Origin: Sulfuricaulis sp.
GTDB taxonomy: Bacteria > Pseudomonadota > Gammaproteobacteria > Acidiferrobacterales > Sulfurifustaceae
Length of the DNA stretch: 64,000 nucleotides
Direction of reading: 5' to 3'
Assembly (NCBI RefSeq): GCF_024653915.1
Contig: NZ_JANLGY010000013.1
Span: 62,001-126,000, forward strand
The translations under genes and the position numbers were made by a program. The notes under the pieces are model-generated. The model saw nothing but the letters and a program-made list of their open reading frames with translations. It was not told the origin of the DNA and searched no databases. Of the stretch, positions 54,675-62,968 are shown piece by piece (position 1 is the stretch's first letter; each line of letters opens with the position of its first letter).

Positions 54675-55421
54675 TCAGGCGTTCATCGGCCTATTCCGCG
54701 CCCACCGCCGCACTTGGGCGGTATGCCGGCGGCTGACATCGAGCTTCTTGTCATAGTTCTTGAGCGCGATCTGCCAGGTACCGGCGGGGTTTTTCTCAAT
54801 GCCCTTGATGGAACCGGTGTACACCAGCGCATTGCGGTGAATGCGCAGGAAGCGCTCGCCGAATTCCTTTTCGAGGTTCACCAGCGAGTCCTCAATCAGG
54901 TGCTCCTCGGTGGACGTGCGCACGACGACATACTTGCTGTCGGCCAGGAAATAAAGAATTTCCGGCACCGGCACGAGTCGTATATTGCCACGCAAATGCA
55001 CGCTGATATGCGTGCGCGAGGCCGGTTCGGGGCGTGCCTGGCTGATCTCGGCGATCTGCTTCATCGTGAGTTTGTGCGCCTTGGACAGCGCCTTGGCCAG
55101 GCGGTCCTTGCGGATGGGCTTGAGCAGGTAATCCACGGCGTTGACGTCGAAGGCGTCGAGCGCGTGCTGGTCGTAGGCGGTGGTGAAAATCACCGCGGGC
55201 GGATTCTCCATGCCCATCAAATGCATCGCCGCCTCGAGTCCGTCCATGCCGGGCATGCGGATGTCCATCAGCAGCACGTCGGGGTTGAACTCGGCGGATT
55301 TTTCCACCGCCTCGGTGCCGTTCATGGCTTCACCGACCACGGTGTAACCACCGATGTCGTTCAGCAGTTCGCGCAGGCGGTCACGCGCCAGTTTTTCATC
55401 GTCTACGATCAATACTCTCAT
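54675..55421 (-). CDS. algR: LytTR-type response regulator, AlgR family
   Basis: 248 residues. The receiver domain MRVLIVDDEKLARDRLRELL has acidic residues Asp7/8 and the phosphoacceptor Asp53 in LLMDIRMPGMDGLEAA. The LytTR DNA-binding domain begins SRTHISVHLRGNIRLVPVPE and contains EHLIEDSLVNLEKEFGERFL and RIHRNALV. AlgR-type regulators control surface and virulence functions in Pseudomonas. It overlaps the kinase gene upstream by four bases (ATGA), so the pair is co-translated. In relatives it is followed directly by hemC. Confidence 0.92.
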   Translation of the reverse strand: MRVLIVDDEKLARDRLRELLNDIGGYTVVGEAMNGTEAVEKSAEFNPDVLLMDIRMPGMDGLEAAMHLMGMENPPAVIFTTAYDQHALDAFDVNAVDYLLKPIRKDRLAKALSKAHKLTMKQIAEISQARPEPASRTHISVHLRGNIRLVPVPEILYFLADSKYVVVRTSTEEHLIEDSLVNLEKEFGERFLRIHRNALVYTGSIKGIEKNPAGTWQIALKNYDKKLDVSRRHTAQVRRWARNRPMNA

Positions 55422-56563
55422 AGGTTATCTCCGCGTGTCGGCAGTACGACCGTCAGTGTAAACAATCCGTTCTCCTCGGCACTCGTAAGCGATGCCTGCG
55501 CGCCGTAATGGCTCTGAAAGCGCTGGCGTATGTTGTCCAGTGACTGGCCGGGATTGAATTTTGCCTGTTTCGATCTGGCCTTGGGGATCGGATTGGTCAC
55601 CCGGATATGAATCTGATCATTCTCTTCCCATAAGCGTACGTCAATTTCCCCGCCGGCGGGCAGTTCCTCGATACCGTGGCGGATGGCGTTTTCCAGCAAG
55701 GGTTGCAGGGTAAGCACCGGCATGACGCTCTTGCGCGGGAACTTGCCGATATCCCAGTTGACCGTGAGGCGATTATCGAGGCGCAGCGCCTCGAGCGCGA
55801 GGTATTTATTGGCGACGTCGATTTCGTTCTTGACCGGCACCAGCATTTCGTCCTGCGACAGCATCATGCGGAACAAATCGGCCATGTCCTCGATGGCGGC
55901 CTCGGCCTTTTCCGGCGAGCTGCGCGTGAGTGAGGCGATGATGTTCAAGCTGTTGAAAACGAAATGTGGGCGGATGCGCGATTGCAATGCCTGAAGTTTC
56001 GCGCGCGCTTCGGACAGGGTGCGGCTTTGCAATTCGTGCTTGGCGAGGAACAGTCGCAATAGCAGTCCGTTAATGATGGCGCTGATGGTGAGATTCAGGA
56101 TATGGAAATCGGCATACCATGCCGGGCGCGCGGAATTGAGCCGACCCAGCGCCCACAGCAGCCAGACCACGCACTCGCTCACCACAAAGGTGGTGAGCAA
56201 CAGCAACAGGTAAGCCGCGCCCAGGGCGCGCAGGTTGGGCAGGCGGTTAAGGTATTTGCGCGTGTAACACAGCACCGCGGTGCCGGCGAGCGCCACCCAC
56301 TGGATGAAGATCGAGATGAGCAGCAGATCCTGCAACACGGTGGGCGACAGAAAATTGCGCGGGATAATGAGATTGATTACGATCGCCAGCATTTCCGCGA
56401 CCACGACCACGTTGAACACCACCTCGCCGGTGCAGAAGTTCGGCAGGAATTCGGTCTTCTCACCCGGTGGAATCTCGGCCGTCGGCATCAGGCGTTGCCC
56501 GGCCTTACTCACGCCGCCGCGGAGGCGATCGAGCAGTAATCGGATTTTGGCGGCGAGTTCCAT
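55418..56563 (-). CDS. algZ: LytS/AlgZ-type sensor histidine kinase (second of two)
   Basis: 381 residues. The N-terminal part has four membrane helices (VVVVAEMLAIVINLIIPRNF, LLLISIFIQWVALAGTAVLC, YLLLLLTTFVVSECVVWLLW, ILNLTISAIINGLLLRLFLA). The His_kinase domain has the phosphoacceptor in QSRIRPHFVFNSLNIIASL. The ATPase part has TLQPLLENAIRHGIEELPAG (N-box) and GQSLDNIRQRFQSHYG. It would phosphorylate the AlgR-type regulator next to it. Similar to, but clearly diverged from, the kinase encoded just upstream. Confidence 0.9.
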   Translation of the reverse strand: MELAAKIRLLLDRLRGGVSKAGQRLMPTAEIPPGEKTEFLPNFCTGEVVFNVVVVAEMLAIVINLIIPRNFLSPTVLQDLLLISIFIQWVALAGTAVLCYTRKYLNRLPNLRALGAAYLLLLLTTFVVSECVVWLLWALGRLNSARPAWYADFHILNLTISAIINGLLLRLFLAKHELQSRTLSEARAKLQALQSRIRPHFVFNSLNIIASLTRSSPEKAEAAIEDMADLFRMMLSQDEMLVPVKNEIDVANKYLALEALRLDNRLTVNWDIGKFPRKSVMPVLTLQPLLENAIRHGIEELPAGGEIDVRLWEENDQIHIRVTNPIPKARSKQAKFNPGQSLDNIRQRFQSHYGAQASLTSAEENGLFTLTVVLPTRGDNL

Positions 56564-56566
56564 GGA

Positions 56567-57619
56567 TCAGCCCCGCACGATGGGTATTTTGACCTTAACG
56601 TGATACTGGCCGCCTTCCTGGATGACTTGCATGCTGGCGGCGTCGCCGAACTGCGTCGCCAGGCGCTGGCGGATGTTTTCCTGCGCGATCTTGTTGCCCT
56701 TGGTGTGGCCTTCCTTGCGCACGTCCGGGAGTGGGTTGCTGATCATGATGTTGAGCATCTCGCCCTCAGCCCACATCTCGATTTTGATAGTGCCACCGGC
56801 GAAGCGTGGCTCGATGCCGTGGTAAATGGCATTTTCCAGCAGCGGTTGCAGGGTCAACGCCGGGATCAGCGCCGAGTGCGGGATGTTGCTGACGTTCCAT
56901 TTGATTTGCAGGCGGTCACCGAGGCGTATTTTCTCCAGCTCCAGATACTGGCGCGAGATCTCGCGCTCGGCGGACACGGGCACGAGCTTGCGCGCGTCCG
57001 CCAACAACACGCGAAAAAGATCGGCGAGATCGTGCAGCACCGCCTCGGCCTTGGAAGGATCGCTGCGCGTGAGCGAGGCCACGCTGTTCAGGCTGTTGAA
57101 CAGAAAATGCGGGCGTATGCGTGACTGCAACGCCTGCAGCTTGGACTCCTGTTGCAACTTGCTGTCCTTGTCGGAGCGCTCACGCATGATCAGGTAGCGT
57201 ACCCCCAGTGTGCCGATGATGGTGGTGATCATGAGGCTGCGGACCAGCAGCGTTTCGCGCCACTCCGGCCAGCGGTTTTCAATGATGGAAAGATGATGCA
57301 GCAGGTAGATGATGGCGTCGATGCCGAGCGAGGTGACCAGCAGCAGCATGACGATGACCAGCACCGAGCCGGTGCCGGTCGAAGTGCGCTTGAGCAGGGG
57401 CGAGACGATTTTCAGCACGATGATGCTGCACAGCGCGATCGACACCGCAAACACGGACAGCAACGAGAAATCCTGCATTGTCTGTTCATTGATTTCAGAG
57501 TTGCGTCCGATGGTGATGATGATGGCGATCAGTTCGGCCAGGATGACGAACTGCAGCAGCATGCTGAAGGTCCCGAAATCGGGGAGGAAGTTGTGCTTCT
57601 CGGTGTTTGTATTGGGCAT
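56567..57619 (-). CDS. LytS/AlgZ-type sensor histidine kinase (first of two)
   Basis: 350 residues from the ATG at 57619 (MPNTNTEKHNFLPDFGTFSM). Four membrane helices (LLQFVILAELIAIIITIG, FSLLSVFAVSIALCSIIVLK, VLVIVMLLLVTSLGIDAIIY, SLMITTIIGTLGVRYLIM) precede the kinase domain with IRPHFLFNSLNSVASL and LTLQPLLENAIYHGIEPRFA. A terminal NIRQRLATQFGDAAS matches the paralogue. The two kinase genes are three bases apart and presumably share one regulator. The second copy probably arose by tandem duplication followed by divergence of the sensor part. Confidence 0.88.
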   Translation of the reverse strand: MPNTNTEKHNFLPDFGTFSMLLQFVILAELIAIIITIGRNSEINEQTMQDFSLLSVFAVSIALCSIIVLKIVSPLLKRTSTGTGSVLVIVMLLLVTSLGIDAIIYLLHHLSIIENRWPEWRETLLVRSLMITTIIGTLGVRYLIMRERSDKDSKLQQESKLQALQSRIRPHFLFNSLNSVASLTRSDPSKAEAVLHDLADLFRVLLADARKLVPVSAEREISRQYLELEKIRLGDRLQIKWNVSNIPHSALIPALTLQPLLENAIYHGIEPRFAGGTIKIEMWAEGEMLNIMISNPLPDVRKEGHTKGNKIAQENIRQRLATQFGDAASMQVIQEGGQYHVKVKIPIVRG

Positions 57620-57836
57620 GGAATCCGTTCGGGCGTACAACATTCCGGCTTACTGCTGTGCCGGATCAAATATTCCTTTGGGGCCTGGTGGCCGGTGCAC
57701 GACGAGGCCAATTCGCCCCACCGACTGAATTTATAGCTTAATTATATAAGTTACCGCAGACGGATGGGGTGTGGGCGGGGGAAATCACCGATTTATTTGG
57801 GCAACTTCTCAAGTATACTTTCGGCGGCACGGGCAT

Positions 57837-57865
57837 AAAAAAACCCCCCGTTTTGAGGCGGGGGG
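57837..57865 (-). terminator. Intrinsic terminator of the candidate small RNA
   Basis: On the minus strand CCCCCCG-CCTCAAAA-CGGGGGG is followed by TTTTTTTATG. The stem is 57844-57850 with 57859-57865 and the A-run on the plus strand is 57837-57843. Confidence 0.85.
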
Positions 57866-58001
57866 CCTAATCCTGATCCGGAATTCGGGGTGGGGGTGCA
57901 CAAAGGAGAGTCCGAACCAGGTGCTACAAGGCGAAACAATAGCCAGACCGTTTCGCCATAACAATAAAAGCCCGATAATCGTGGGCCACCTACGGACAGG
58001 C
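57837..58001 (-). ncRNA. Candidate small RNA between argH and the kinase operon
   Basis: On the minus strand a promoter (TTGACC at 58033-58038, 18 bases, TTTATC at 58009-58014) predicts a start near 58001. The transcript of about 165 bases contains the perfect hairpin GGCGAAAC-12-GTTTCGCC and a single-stranded pyrimidine-rich part (GGACTCTCCTTTGTGCACCC CCACCCC). It ends in a strong terminator. No plausible protein fits (a minus frame at 57793-58080 crosses it without a start signal). It could be a trans-acting RNA pairing with ribosome-binding sites, or an attenuated leader of the kinase operon. Confidence 0.6.
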
Positions 58002-58008
58002 GGCGCCG

Positions 58009-58038
58009 GATAAAGGTTTTTACCGGAACAACGGTCAA
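58009..58038 (-). promoter_or_regulatory. Probable promoter of the candidate small RNA
   Basis: TTGACC (58033-58038), 18-base spacer, TTTATC (58009-58014) on the minus strand, directly upstream of argH on the opposite strand. Confidence 0.45.
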
Positions 58039-58073
58039 AACCGGGTCACGCACTCTCGTCGTTGAAAGGAACC

Positions 58074-59465
58074 ATGGCAAAAGAAAAACCCTGGAGCGGG
58101 CGCTTCACCGAACCCACCGACGCTGCCGTCGAGGCCTTTACCGCCTCGGTGCACTTCGACCGCCGGCTGTACGTCTACGACATCATGGGCTCGATCGCGC
58201 ACGCGCAGATGCTGGCGAAAGTGCGTGTGCTCACGAAGAAAGAGTGCGATGCCATCGTCAAGGGCCTGAAGGAAATCGAAGTCGAGATCGACGCCGGCAA
58301 ATTCGACTGGAGCGTGGCGCTCGAAGACGTGCACATGAACATCGAGGCGCGCCTGATCCAGCGTATCGGCGAGACCGGCAAGAAGCTGCACACCGGCCGC
58401 TCGCGCAACGATCAGGTGGCGACCGATCTGCGTCTCTACCTGCGCGACGGCATTGATGTCGTGGCGCATGCCATCGGGCAACTGCAACAGGCCATTCTCG
58501 ATATTGCCGAACGCGAAGCCGCCACGCCGGCACCGGGCTTTACCCATCTGCAAGTCGCGCAGCCGATCACCTTCGGCCATCATCTGCTGGCGTGGTTCGA
58601 GATGCTCGCGCGCGACACACAAAGACTCCAGGATTGTCGCAAGCGCGTGAACATCATGCCGTTGGGCAGTGCGGCACTGGCCGGCACGAGTTTTCCGATC
58701 GACCGTGCTTACACCGCCAAACTGCTTGGGTTCGATGCGGCTTCTGAGAATTCGCTCGACGCCGTTTCCGACCGCGACTTTGCCATTGAATTCGTCGCGG
58801 CCGCGGCACTGCTCATGACGCATCTCTCGCGCATGTCCGAAGAACTGGTGCTGTGGTCGTCTTCCCAGTTCGGGTTCATCGAGCTGTCGGATGCCTACTG
58901 CACCGGCTCGTCCATCATGCCGCAGAAGAAAAACCCCGACGTGCCGGAACTGGTGCGCGGCAAGACCGGGCGCGTGAACGGGCATCTGGTCGCGCTGCTG
59001 ACGCTCATGAAGGCGCAGCCGCTGGCGTACAACAAGGACAACCAGGAAGACAAGGAGCCGGTGTTTGATACTTTCGATACCGTGCTCGGCAGTCTGCGCG
59101 TGTTCGCCGGCATGATTCCGTCCATGAAGGTAAGGCGCGACCACCTGCTGCGCGCCGCGATCATGGGCCATGCCACCGCCACCGATCTGGCCGATTATCT
59201 GGTGCGCCAGGGCGTTGCCTTCCGCGACGCCCATGAAATCGTGGGGAAAGCGGTGCGGCTCGCTATCGACACCGACCGCGACCTGTCGCAGATCGACCTG
59301 GATGAGTACAAAAAATTCAGTCCCGCCATCGGCAAGGACGTGTACGGCGTGTTGACCGTGGAAGGCTCGCTGAAGGCGCGCGATCATCTCGGCGGCACCG
59401 CCCCGGCGCAGGTCAAGGCCGCGGTCAAGCGCGCCCGCAAACGCATTTCCCGCCCCAGCAAATAA
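58074..59465 (+). CDS. argH: Argininosuccinate lyase
   Basis: Last enzyme of arginine synthesis, splitting argininosuccinate into arginine and fumarate. From the ATG at 58074 ([20 protein letters not shown]), preceded by AAAGGAACC, it has 463 residues. The fumarase/aspartase superfamily signature is [40 protein letters not shown] and [20 protein letters not shown] hold further active-site residues, and [20 protein letters not shown] the catalytic histidine region. It is divergent from the kinase/algR genes, the same pairing as in Pseudomonas. Confidence 0.97.
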   Translation: MAKEKPWSGRFTEPTDAAVEAFTASVHFDRRLYVYDIMGSIAHAQMLAKVRVLTKKECDAIVKGLKEIEVEIDAGKFDWSVALEDVHMNIEARLIQRIGETGKKLHTGRSRNDQVATDLRLYLRDGIDVVAHAIGQLQQAILDIAEREAATPAPGFTHLQVAQPITFGHHLLAWFEMLARDTQRLQDCRKRVNIMPLGSAALAGTSFPIDRAYTAKLLGFDAASENSLDAVSDRDFAIEFVAAAALLMTHLSRMSEELVLWSSSQFGFIELSDAYCTGSSIMPQKKNPDVPELVRGKTGRVNGHLVALLTLMKAQPLAYNKDNQEDKEPVFDTFDTVLGSLRVFAGMIPSMKVRRDHLLRAAIMGHATATDLADYLVRQGVAFRDAHEIVGKAVRLAIDTDRDLSQIDLDEYKKFSPAIGKDVYGVLTVEGSLKARDHLGGTAPAQVKAAVKRARKRISRPSK

Positions 59466-59466
59466 T

Positions 59467-59505
59467 CCCCTCTCCCCTTGCGGGAGAGGGCTAGGGTGAG
59501 GGGGA
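59467..59505. repeat. R1 repeat copy 4, downstream of argH
   Basis: CCCCTCTCCCCTTGCGGGAG followed by AGGGCTAGGGTGAGGGGGA is the R1 element inverted relative to the copy at 2208. The hairpin right after the argH stop, followed by TTTTAG, may act as a terminator. Confidence 0.8.
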
Positions 59506-59539
59506 TTTTAGATCGCTTTCAGCCCATGGAGATTTTGTT

Positions 59540-59878
59540 TTGGACACCCTCGAAGACCTCCGGAAACATCTGCGCGAGTTCGCGCGCGAGCGCGACTGGG
59601 AGCAGTTTCACTCGCCCAAGAATCTCTCGATGGCGCTGATCGTCGAGGCTGCTGAGCTGGTGGAGCATTTCCAGTGGTTGACGCAGGAGCAGAGCAGGAA
59701 GCTGCCCGAAAAAACCCTGCGCGAGGTCGAGCAGGAAATGGCGGATGTGTTTATTTACCTCAACCGTATGGCTGACTTATTAGGTATCAACCTGCTGGAT
59801 GCCGCCAAGCGCAAGATGGAGCTCAATGCAAAGAAATATCCAGCGCAGGAAGTGAAAGGAAAGGCTGATAAGCGGTGA
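59540..59878 (+). CDS. MazG-like nucleotide pyrophosphohydrolase
   Basis: 112 residues. Starting at a TTG (59540) after GGAG, the sequence LEDLRKHLREFARERDWEQF, HSPKNLSMALIVEAAELVEH and FQWLTQEQ shows the E-x2-E magnesium-binding helix, and VEQEMADVFIYLNRMADLLG the E-x3-D second site. This is the RS21-C6/dCTP-pyrophosphatase-type of all-alpha NTP pyrophosphohydrolases, which cleanse the nucleotide pool. It is 74 bases after argH. Confidence 0.88.
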   Translation: MDTLEDLRKHLREFARERDWEQFHSPKNLSMALIVEAAELVEHFQWLTQEQSRKLPEKTLREVEQEMADVFIYLNRMADLLGINLLDAAKRKMELNAKKYPAQEVKGKADKR

Positions 59879-60415
59879 TTACCGCGGCCCCATCCGTCCC
59901 GGCCGCTCCGGACGCGGTGACATGCCGCGCTCATGGGCCGGACCTCTGTCGTCTCTTCGCCATTTTTCCTTGAATTCCTCACGCTGCTCCGGCGTCATGT
60001 TCTGCCACTTCTCGCGCAGTTCGGCGCGCCGTTCCGGCGGCAGATTCTTGAACCACTGGGCGCGACGGCGCAGGCGCTCTTGTTGCTCCGGCGGTAATTC
60101 GCGGAAGCGCTCGTAACGCTGGCGCGCCTTTTCGCGCTGATCCGGTGTCAGCTTCTGCCAGCGGGTGAAGCGTTCCTTCGCCTGCGCACGTTGTTCCGGC
60201 GTCATGGCCTGCCAGCGTTTCACACCTTGTTGCAGGCGCTCGCGCCGTTCCGGCGGCAGGCCATCCCAGCGTTCCTGGAAGGGTTTGAGGGTTTGCTGTT
60301 CTTCCTGACTGAGCTGGTCCCAGCTGAGGCCAGCACCGCCTTCCGCGGCCAGCGTGAGGGCGGGCCACAGCAACAGCAATCCAAGAATCAATCGTCTATT
60401 TCTGTGCATCGTCAT
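59879..60415 (-). CDS. DUF3106 domain periplasmic protein
   Basis: 178 residues with a signal peptide (LILGLLLLWPALTLAAEGGA) and repeated motifs of the form LPPERRERLQQGVKRWQAMT, TPEQRAQAKERFTRWQKLT and LTPDQREKARQRYERFRELP, the DUF3106 pattern of helical units of about 20 residues. The repeats recall Spy/CpxP-like periplasmic helices. It ends an operon behind an ECF sigma factor and two small membrane-associated proteins, and its start overlaps the gene upstream by 20 bases. Confidence 0.85.
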   Translation of the reverse strand: MTMHRNRRLILGLLLLWPALTLAAEGGAGLSWDQLSQEEQQTLKPFQERWDGLPPERRERLQQGVKRWQAMTPEQRAQAKERFTRWQKLTPDQREKARQRYERFRELPPEQQERLRRRAQWFKNLPPERRAELREKWQNMTPEQREEFKEKWRRDDRGPAHERGMSPRPERPGRMGPR

Positions 60416-60620
60416 AAGGTGGTTCCTCCGGCAAATCCGGGAGCAGGCCGGTATCGATGGCGGTCAGGATTTCCTTTCCCGAGTTGCCCCGGGTTTCGAG
60501 GCTTCCTAAAAATTCGATCAGTTCCATGTCAGGGGTTTCTGGTTTGTTCGCCGCCGCCGCGGTTAGCGGCAGTGTTAACGCCACCATGACGATCAGCGAC
60601 GACCTAAGCAGCATTCTCAT
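60396..60620 (-). CDS. Small secreted protein in the sigma-factor operon, 74 aa
   Basis: MRMLLRSSLIVMVALTLPLT with AAAA is a signal peptide. The mature 50 residues, KPETPDMELIEFLGSLETRG and a terminal LPDLPEEPPYDDAQK, are acidic. The block MELIEFLG occurs in small proteins found next to DUF3106 genes, as far as I recall. It overlaps both neighbours (17 bases with the gene upstream, 20 with DUF3106), so the three genes are translationally coupled. Confidence 0.75.
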   Translation of the reverse strand: MRMLLRSSLIVMVALTLPLTAAAANKPETPDMELIEFLGSLETRGNSGKEILTAIDTGLLPDLPEEPPYDDAQK

Positions 60621-60957
60621 GGCCTTCGAGCCATTCGTAGAATTCCAACTCGGTAAAGAAATCCGGATTCTCTTGTGCCGTCAGCAGCTCCAAGTCGCCC
60701 ATGCCGGCCTGCATGAGGTTACCGTTCGGGGCTGAAAACCACAGCAGCCCGGCCACGGCGAGCACGATGCCGGCGGTGGCAAAGCCGCCCACCGGCAGCA
60801 GCCAGCCCGGACGCGTCCACGATGATTTATGCCGGCCATCTTCGATGGCGGTCCGGCGCGCCGCGCGCAGGCGTGCCACGGTGCCAGCGTCGAGATTCTT
60901 CTCGGCCGCATCGAGCACGCGTTTCGCGTGCTTCAGAAATTTGTCTTCGGTTTCCAT
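60604..60957 (-). CDS. Single-pass membrane protein downstream of the ECF sigma factor (possible anti-sigma)
   Basis: 117 residues from the ATG at 60957 (METEDKFLKHAKRVLDAAEK). A basic cytoplasmic part of about 55 residues, RLRAARRTAIEDGR, is followed by one helix (GGFATAGIVLAVAGLLWFSA) and an acidic periplasmic tail (NPDFFTELEFYEWLEGHENA). The topology and position, two bases after the sigma factor gene, fit a membrane-bound regulator or DUF3619-type protein. The zinc-binding anti-sigma motif is absent. Confidence 0.75.
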   Translation of the reverse strand: METEDKFLKHAKRVLDAAEKNLDAGTVARLRAARRTAIEDGRHKSSWTRPGWLLPVGGFATAGIVLAVAGLLWFSAPNGNLMQAGMGDLELLTAQENPDFFTELEFYEWLEGHENAA

Positions 60958-60959
60958 GG

Positions 60960-61640
60960 TTACAAGTGTTCCTCCAGCTGTTCGCGCAGCGCATGCACTG
61001 CGCGCGAGTAATGTGTCTTGACGCTGCCTTCCGAGCATTTCATGGCGCGCGCCGTCTGCGCCACGTCCAGCCCTTCCCACACCCGCAGCAGAAAGGCCTG
61101 CTGTTGCCGCGCCGACAGTTTGTGTATGGCTGTCTCCAGTGCCGCCATCGCCTGTTTATCCTGCAACTGTCCCGACGGATTCGGGCTGCGGCCGTCGGCG
61201 ATGTTCTGCAGTGGATCAGTTTCATCCTCCTCGTCCTTGCCACCGAACCAGACACGAAACCGGTTGCGAACCTTGTTGCGCCGGTGCCAATCGGTAATCC
61301 GGCTTTGCAGGATGGTATGAAACAACGGCCCCCACTCCTGCTCGCTGCGGCTGGCGTAGCTGCGCACCAGCGTCAGCATCGCGTCCTGCACAATATCGTG
61401 CGCATCGTCGGCGTTGCCGGTCGCGAGCCGCGCCGTCACGAACGCGCGCCGCTCGACACCGGCGAGAAAACGATCCAGGGCTTGTGTCGGCGGCAGCGGT
61501 GATTCCTCTATATATGTGTTTACCGCCGGCCACACTGTTCGCGTCGTCCTTCCCTGACACTCAGCCGGTCCGGCATTGAACCCGTATCTTCGACCATCAC
61601 CGGCCAGCCTGCCAGCGTCAGCAGCGACGCCGCCCTGCAA
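60960..61640 (-). CDS. ECF-type RNA polymerase sigma factor
   Basis: Region 2 is LATGNADDAHDIVQDAMLTL and WGPLFHTILQSRITDWHRRN. Region 4 is HKLSARQQQAFLLRVWEGLD and MKCSEGSVKTHYSRAVHALR, the promoter -35 helix-turn-helix. The frame is open to 61640 (226 residues), but the first 35 or so residues are unlike the family. A GTG at about 61535 followed by WPAVNTYIEESPLPPT is a more likely start. It heads a four-gene operon with a membrane protein, a small secreted protein and DUF3106, suggesting envelope stress control. Confidence 0.85.
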   Translation of the reverse strand: MQGGVAADAGRLAGDGRRYGFNAGPAECQGRTTRTVWPAVNTYIEESPLPPTQALDRFLAGVERRAFVTARLATGNADDAHDIVQDAMLTLVRSYASRSEQEWGPLFHTILQSRITDWHRRNKVRNRFRVWFGGKDEEDETDPLQNIADGRSPNPSGQLQDKQAMAALETAIHKLSARQQQAFLLRVWEGLDVAQTARAMKCSEGSVKTHYSRAVHALREQLEEHL

Positions 61641-61757
61641 TTCCTATAACAACGCTTGATGTTTCCCGCGGTTGACGGGGGAGGGGGACCGGTTTGGGAC
61701 AGGCCGTCCGGAATGGTAGAGTAGCGGCAAAGAGACGGCTGGGATCGTCCGTATTCT

Positions 61758-61940
61758 ATGGAGTGGGCGGTGGTGCAGAATTACAACAATATTTCTTACG
61801 ACTTCCTCGTGCACGGCGATCGGCGCAAGGGCGAGCGTCGCCTACCGAATCTTGAACGGCGCGGCGTGCTGCGCTGGGATCCGCAGACTAAGGATCGTCG
61901 CTTGAGTCGGGACCGGCGCCAAGCGGCCCGCGGGCGCTAG
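61758..61940 (+). CDS. Small basic hypothetical protein, 60 aa
   Basis: MEWAVVQNYNNISYDFLVHG followed by DRRKGERRLPNLERRGVLRW and DPQTKDRRLSRDRRQAARGR. The repeated D-R-R motif and high arginine content recall the RxxxR ends of PilZ-adjacent proteins or a nucleic-acid-binding tail. I do not recognise a family. A GTG eleven codons in front of the charged part is an alternative start. Confidence 0.5.
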   Translation: MEWAVVQNYNNISYDFLVHGDRRKGERRLPNLERRGVLRWDPQTKDRRLSRDRRQAARGR

Positions 61941-61944
61941 ATGC

Positions 61945-62457
61945 TCAAACCCGCCAGAAGGCGGTGAGCATGTTGTCGGCGGAAGGCGGGAGCGGAAATT
62001 GCTCGCGGCGCATATAGTCGAGCGTGCTTGAGATGCGCCCGAAGTCCTGATGCAGATGCCAGTACACCTGCCGCTGCCGGGGGTTCAGCTCACGGTCCGC
62101 GCAACGCCAGTAGGCACTGCTCCCATGCGCCAGATAGTAATTCAATTCGCCGCGCGCCATGAGGCGTTCGCGGAATATCCCGCTCATAAACAGCGCATAT
62201 TCACCGAGATGGCGCAGGATGGAGCGACCATGGGATGGGCTGGTTGTCTCATTCTGTTGCCAGGTTTCGAGCATGTCCACGATGTATTCGAGCGGTCGTC
62301 CTTTCGCATCCTGCAGGGCGTATAAATGTCGCAATTGCGCGAAGCGGGCCAGGATGTCGCTGACGTAATCCACGGTGGCCGGTTCGGCGATGCCGTGGCG
62401 GTGAAAGCCGTGGTTCACCTGATGGCGGAAGAACTGGTAGAGCGAAGGCAGCCGCAT
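61945..62457 (-). CDS. Conserved hypothetical protein, 170 aa
   Basis: The all-helical sequence MRLPSLYQFFRHQVNHGFHR, VSDILARFAQLRHLYALQDA and LRHLGEYALFMSGIFRERLM ends EQFPLPPSADNMLTAFWRV. I recall no function for such proteins. No signal peptide or membrane helix is seen. The ATG at 62457 has no obvious strong ribosome-binding site but the frame is long and its codon use is typical of the genome. Convergent with the small basic protein gene. Confidence 0.75.
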   Translation of the reverse strand: MRLPSLYQFFRHQVNHGFHRHGIAEPATVDYVSDILARFAQLRHLYALQDAKGRPLEYIVDMLETWQQNETTSPSHGRSILRHLGEYALFMSGIFRERLMARGELNYYLAHGSSAYWRCADRELNPRQRQVYWHLHQDFGRISSTLDYMRREQFPLPPSADNMLTAFWRV

Positions 62458-62597
62458 CGTTCGTACTCCTGTTGCGCATTGATCGTCTGCTACGCATTGA
62501 CTCGCCCCCTGTGCCGCGTATCATCTGCACGCTGCGTAGGGGAATTTTGCGTGGCGGACAAGTCTCTATCAATAATAGTCAATTTTCAGGAGCGTGT

Positions 62598-62891
62598 ATG
62601 AAGCGTTATATGCTATGGGCGATCCTGGCGGCTTTTCTGCTGGCCGGCCCGGTGGGATGCGGGAAGAAGGAAATCGAGGAACTGACTGCCAAGGTGACCC
62701 AGCTGAACAAGGATCTTGCTGCTGCCAAGGAAGATCTCGCTGAAAAGAGCAAGGAAGCGGCAGAAGCGGGTGCCAAGGCCAAGCAGGTGCAAGCCACCGT
62801 GGACGCGCAGGCAGCCGAGATAGTCAAGATCAAGGAAGAGCGCAACAAGCTCAAGCAAGACCTGGCCGCCCTGAAAAAGAAGAAGCGCTAG
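62598..62891 (+). CDS. Coiled-coil lipoprotein, 97 aa
   Basis: From the ATG at 62598, preceded by CAGGAGCG, MKRYMLWAILAAFLLAGPVG ends in a lipobox (GPVGC). The mature part is one long coiled coil (LTAKVTQLNKDLAAAKEDLA, KSKEAAEAGAKAKQVQATVD) with a terminal polylysine. It resembles Lpp/OprI-type murein lipoproteins in form, and the C-terminal KKKKR could serve for attachment to peptidoglycan. The frame upstream of this ATG is not used. Confidence 0.8.
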   Translation: MKRYMLWAILAAFLLAGPVGCGKKEIEELTAKVTQLNKDLAAAKEDLAEKSKEAAEAGAKAKQVQATVDAQAAEIVKIKEERNKLKQDLAALKKKKR

Positions 62892-62968
62892 GATTCTATT
62901 CGTATCGCCGGCAGCCGCTCCGGGTTGCCGGACGCAGGCATGACGCAACGAAACTTGCCGCGATCGCT

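Noticed and set aside
57793-58080. 95-codon minus-strand frame between argH and the kinases
   Set aside because: It spans a terminator and a hairpin in the candidate small RNA and has no ribosome-binding site.
58035-59387. 450-codon minus-strand open frame
   Set aside because: Antisense to argH over its whole length.
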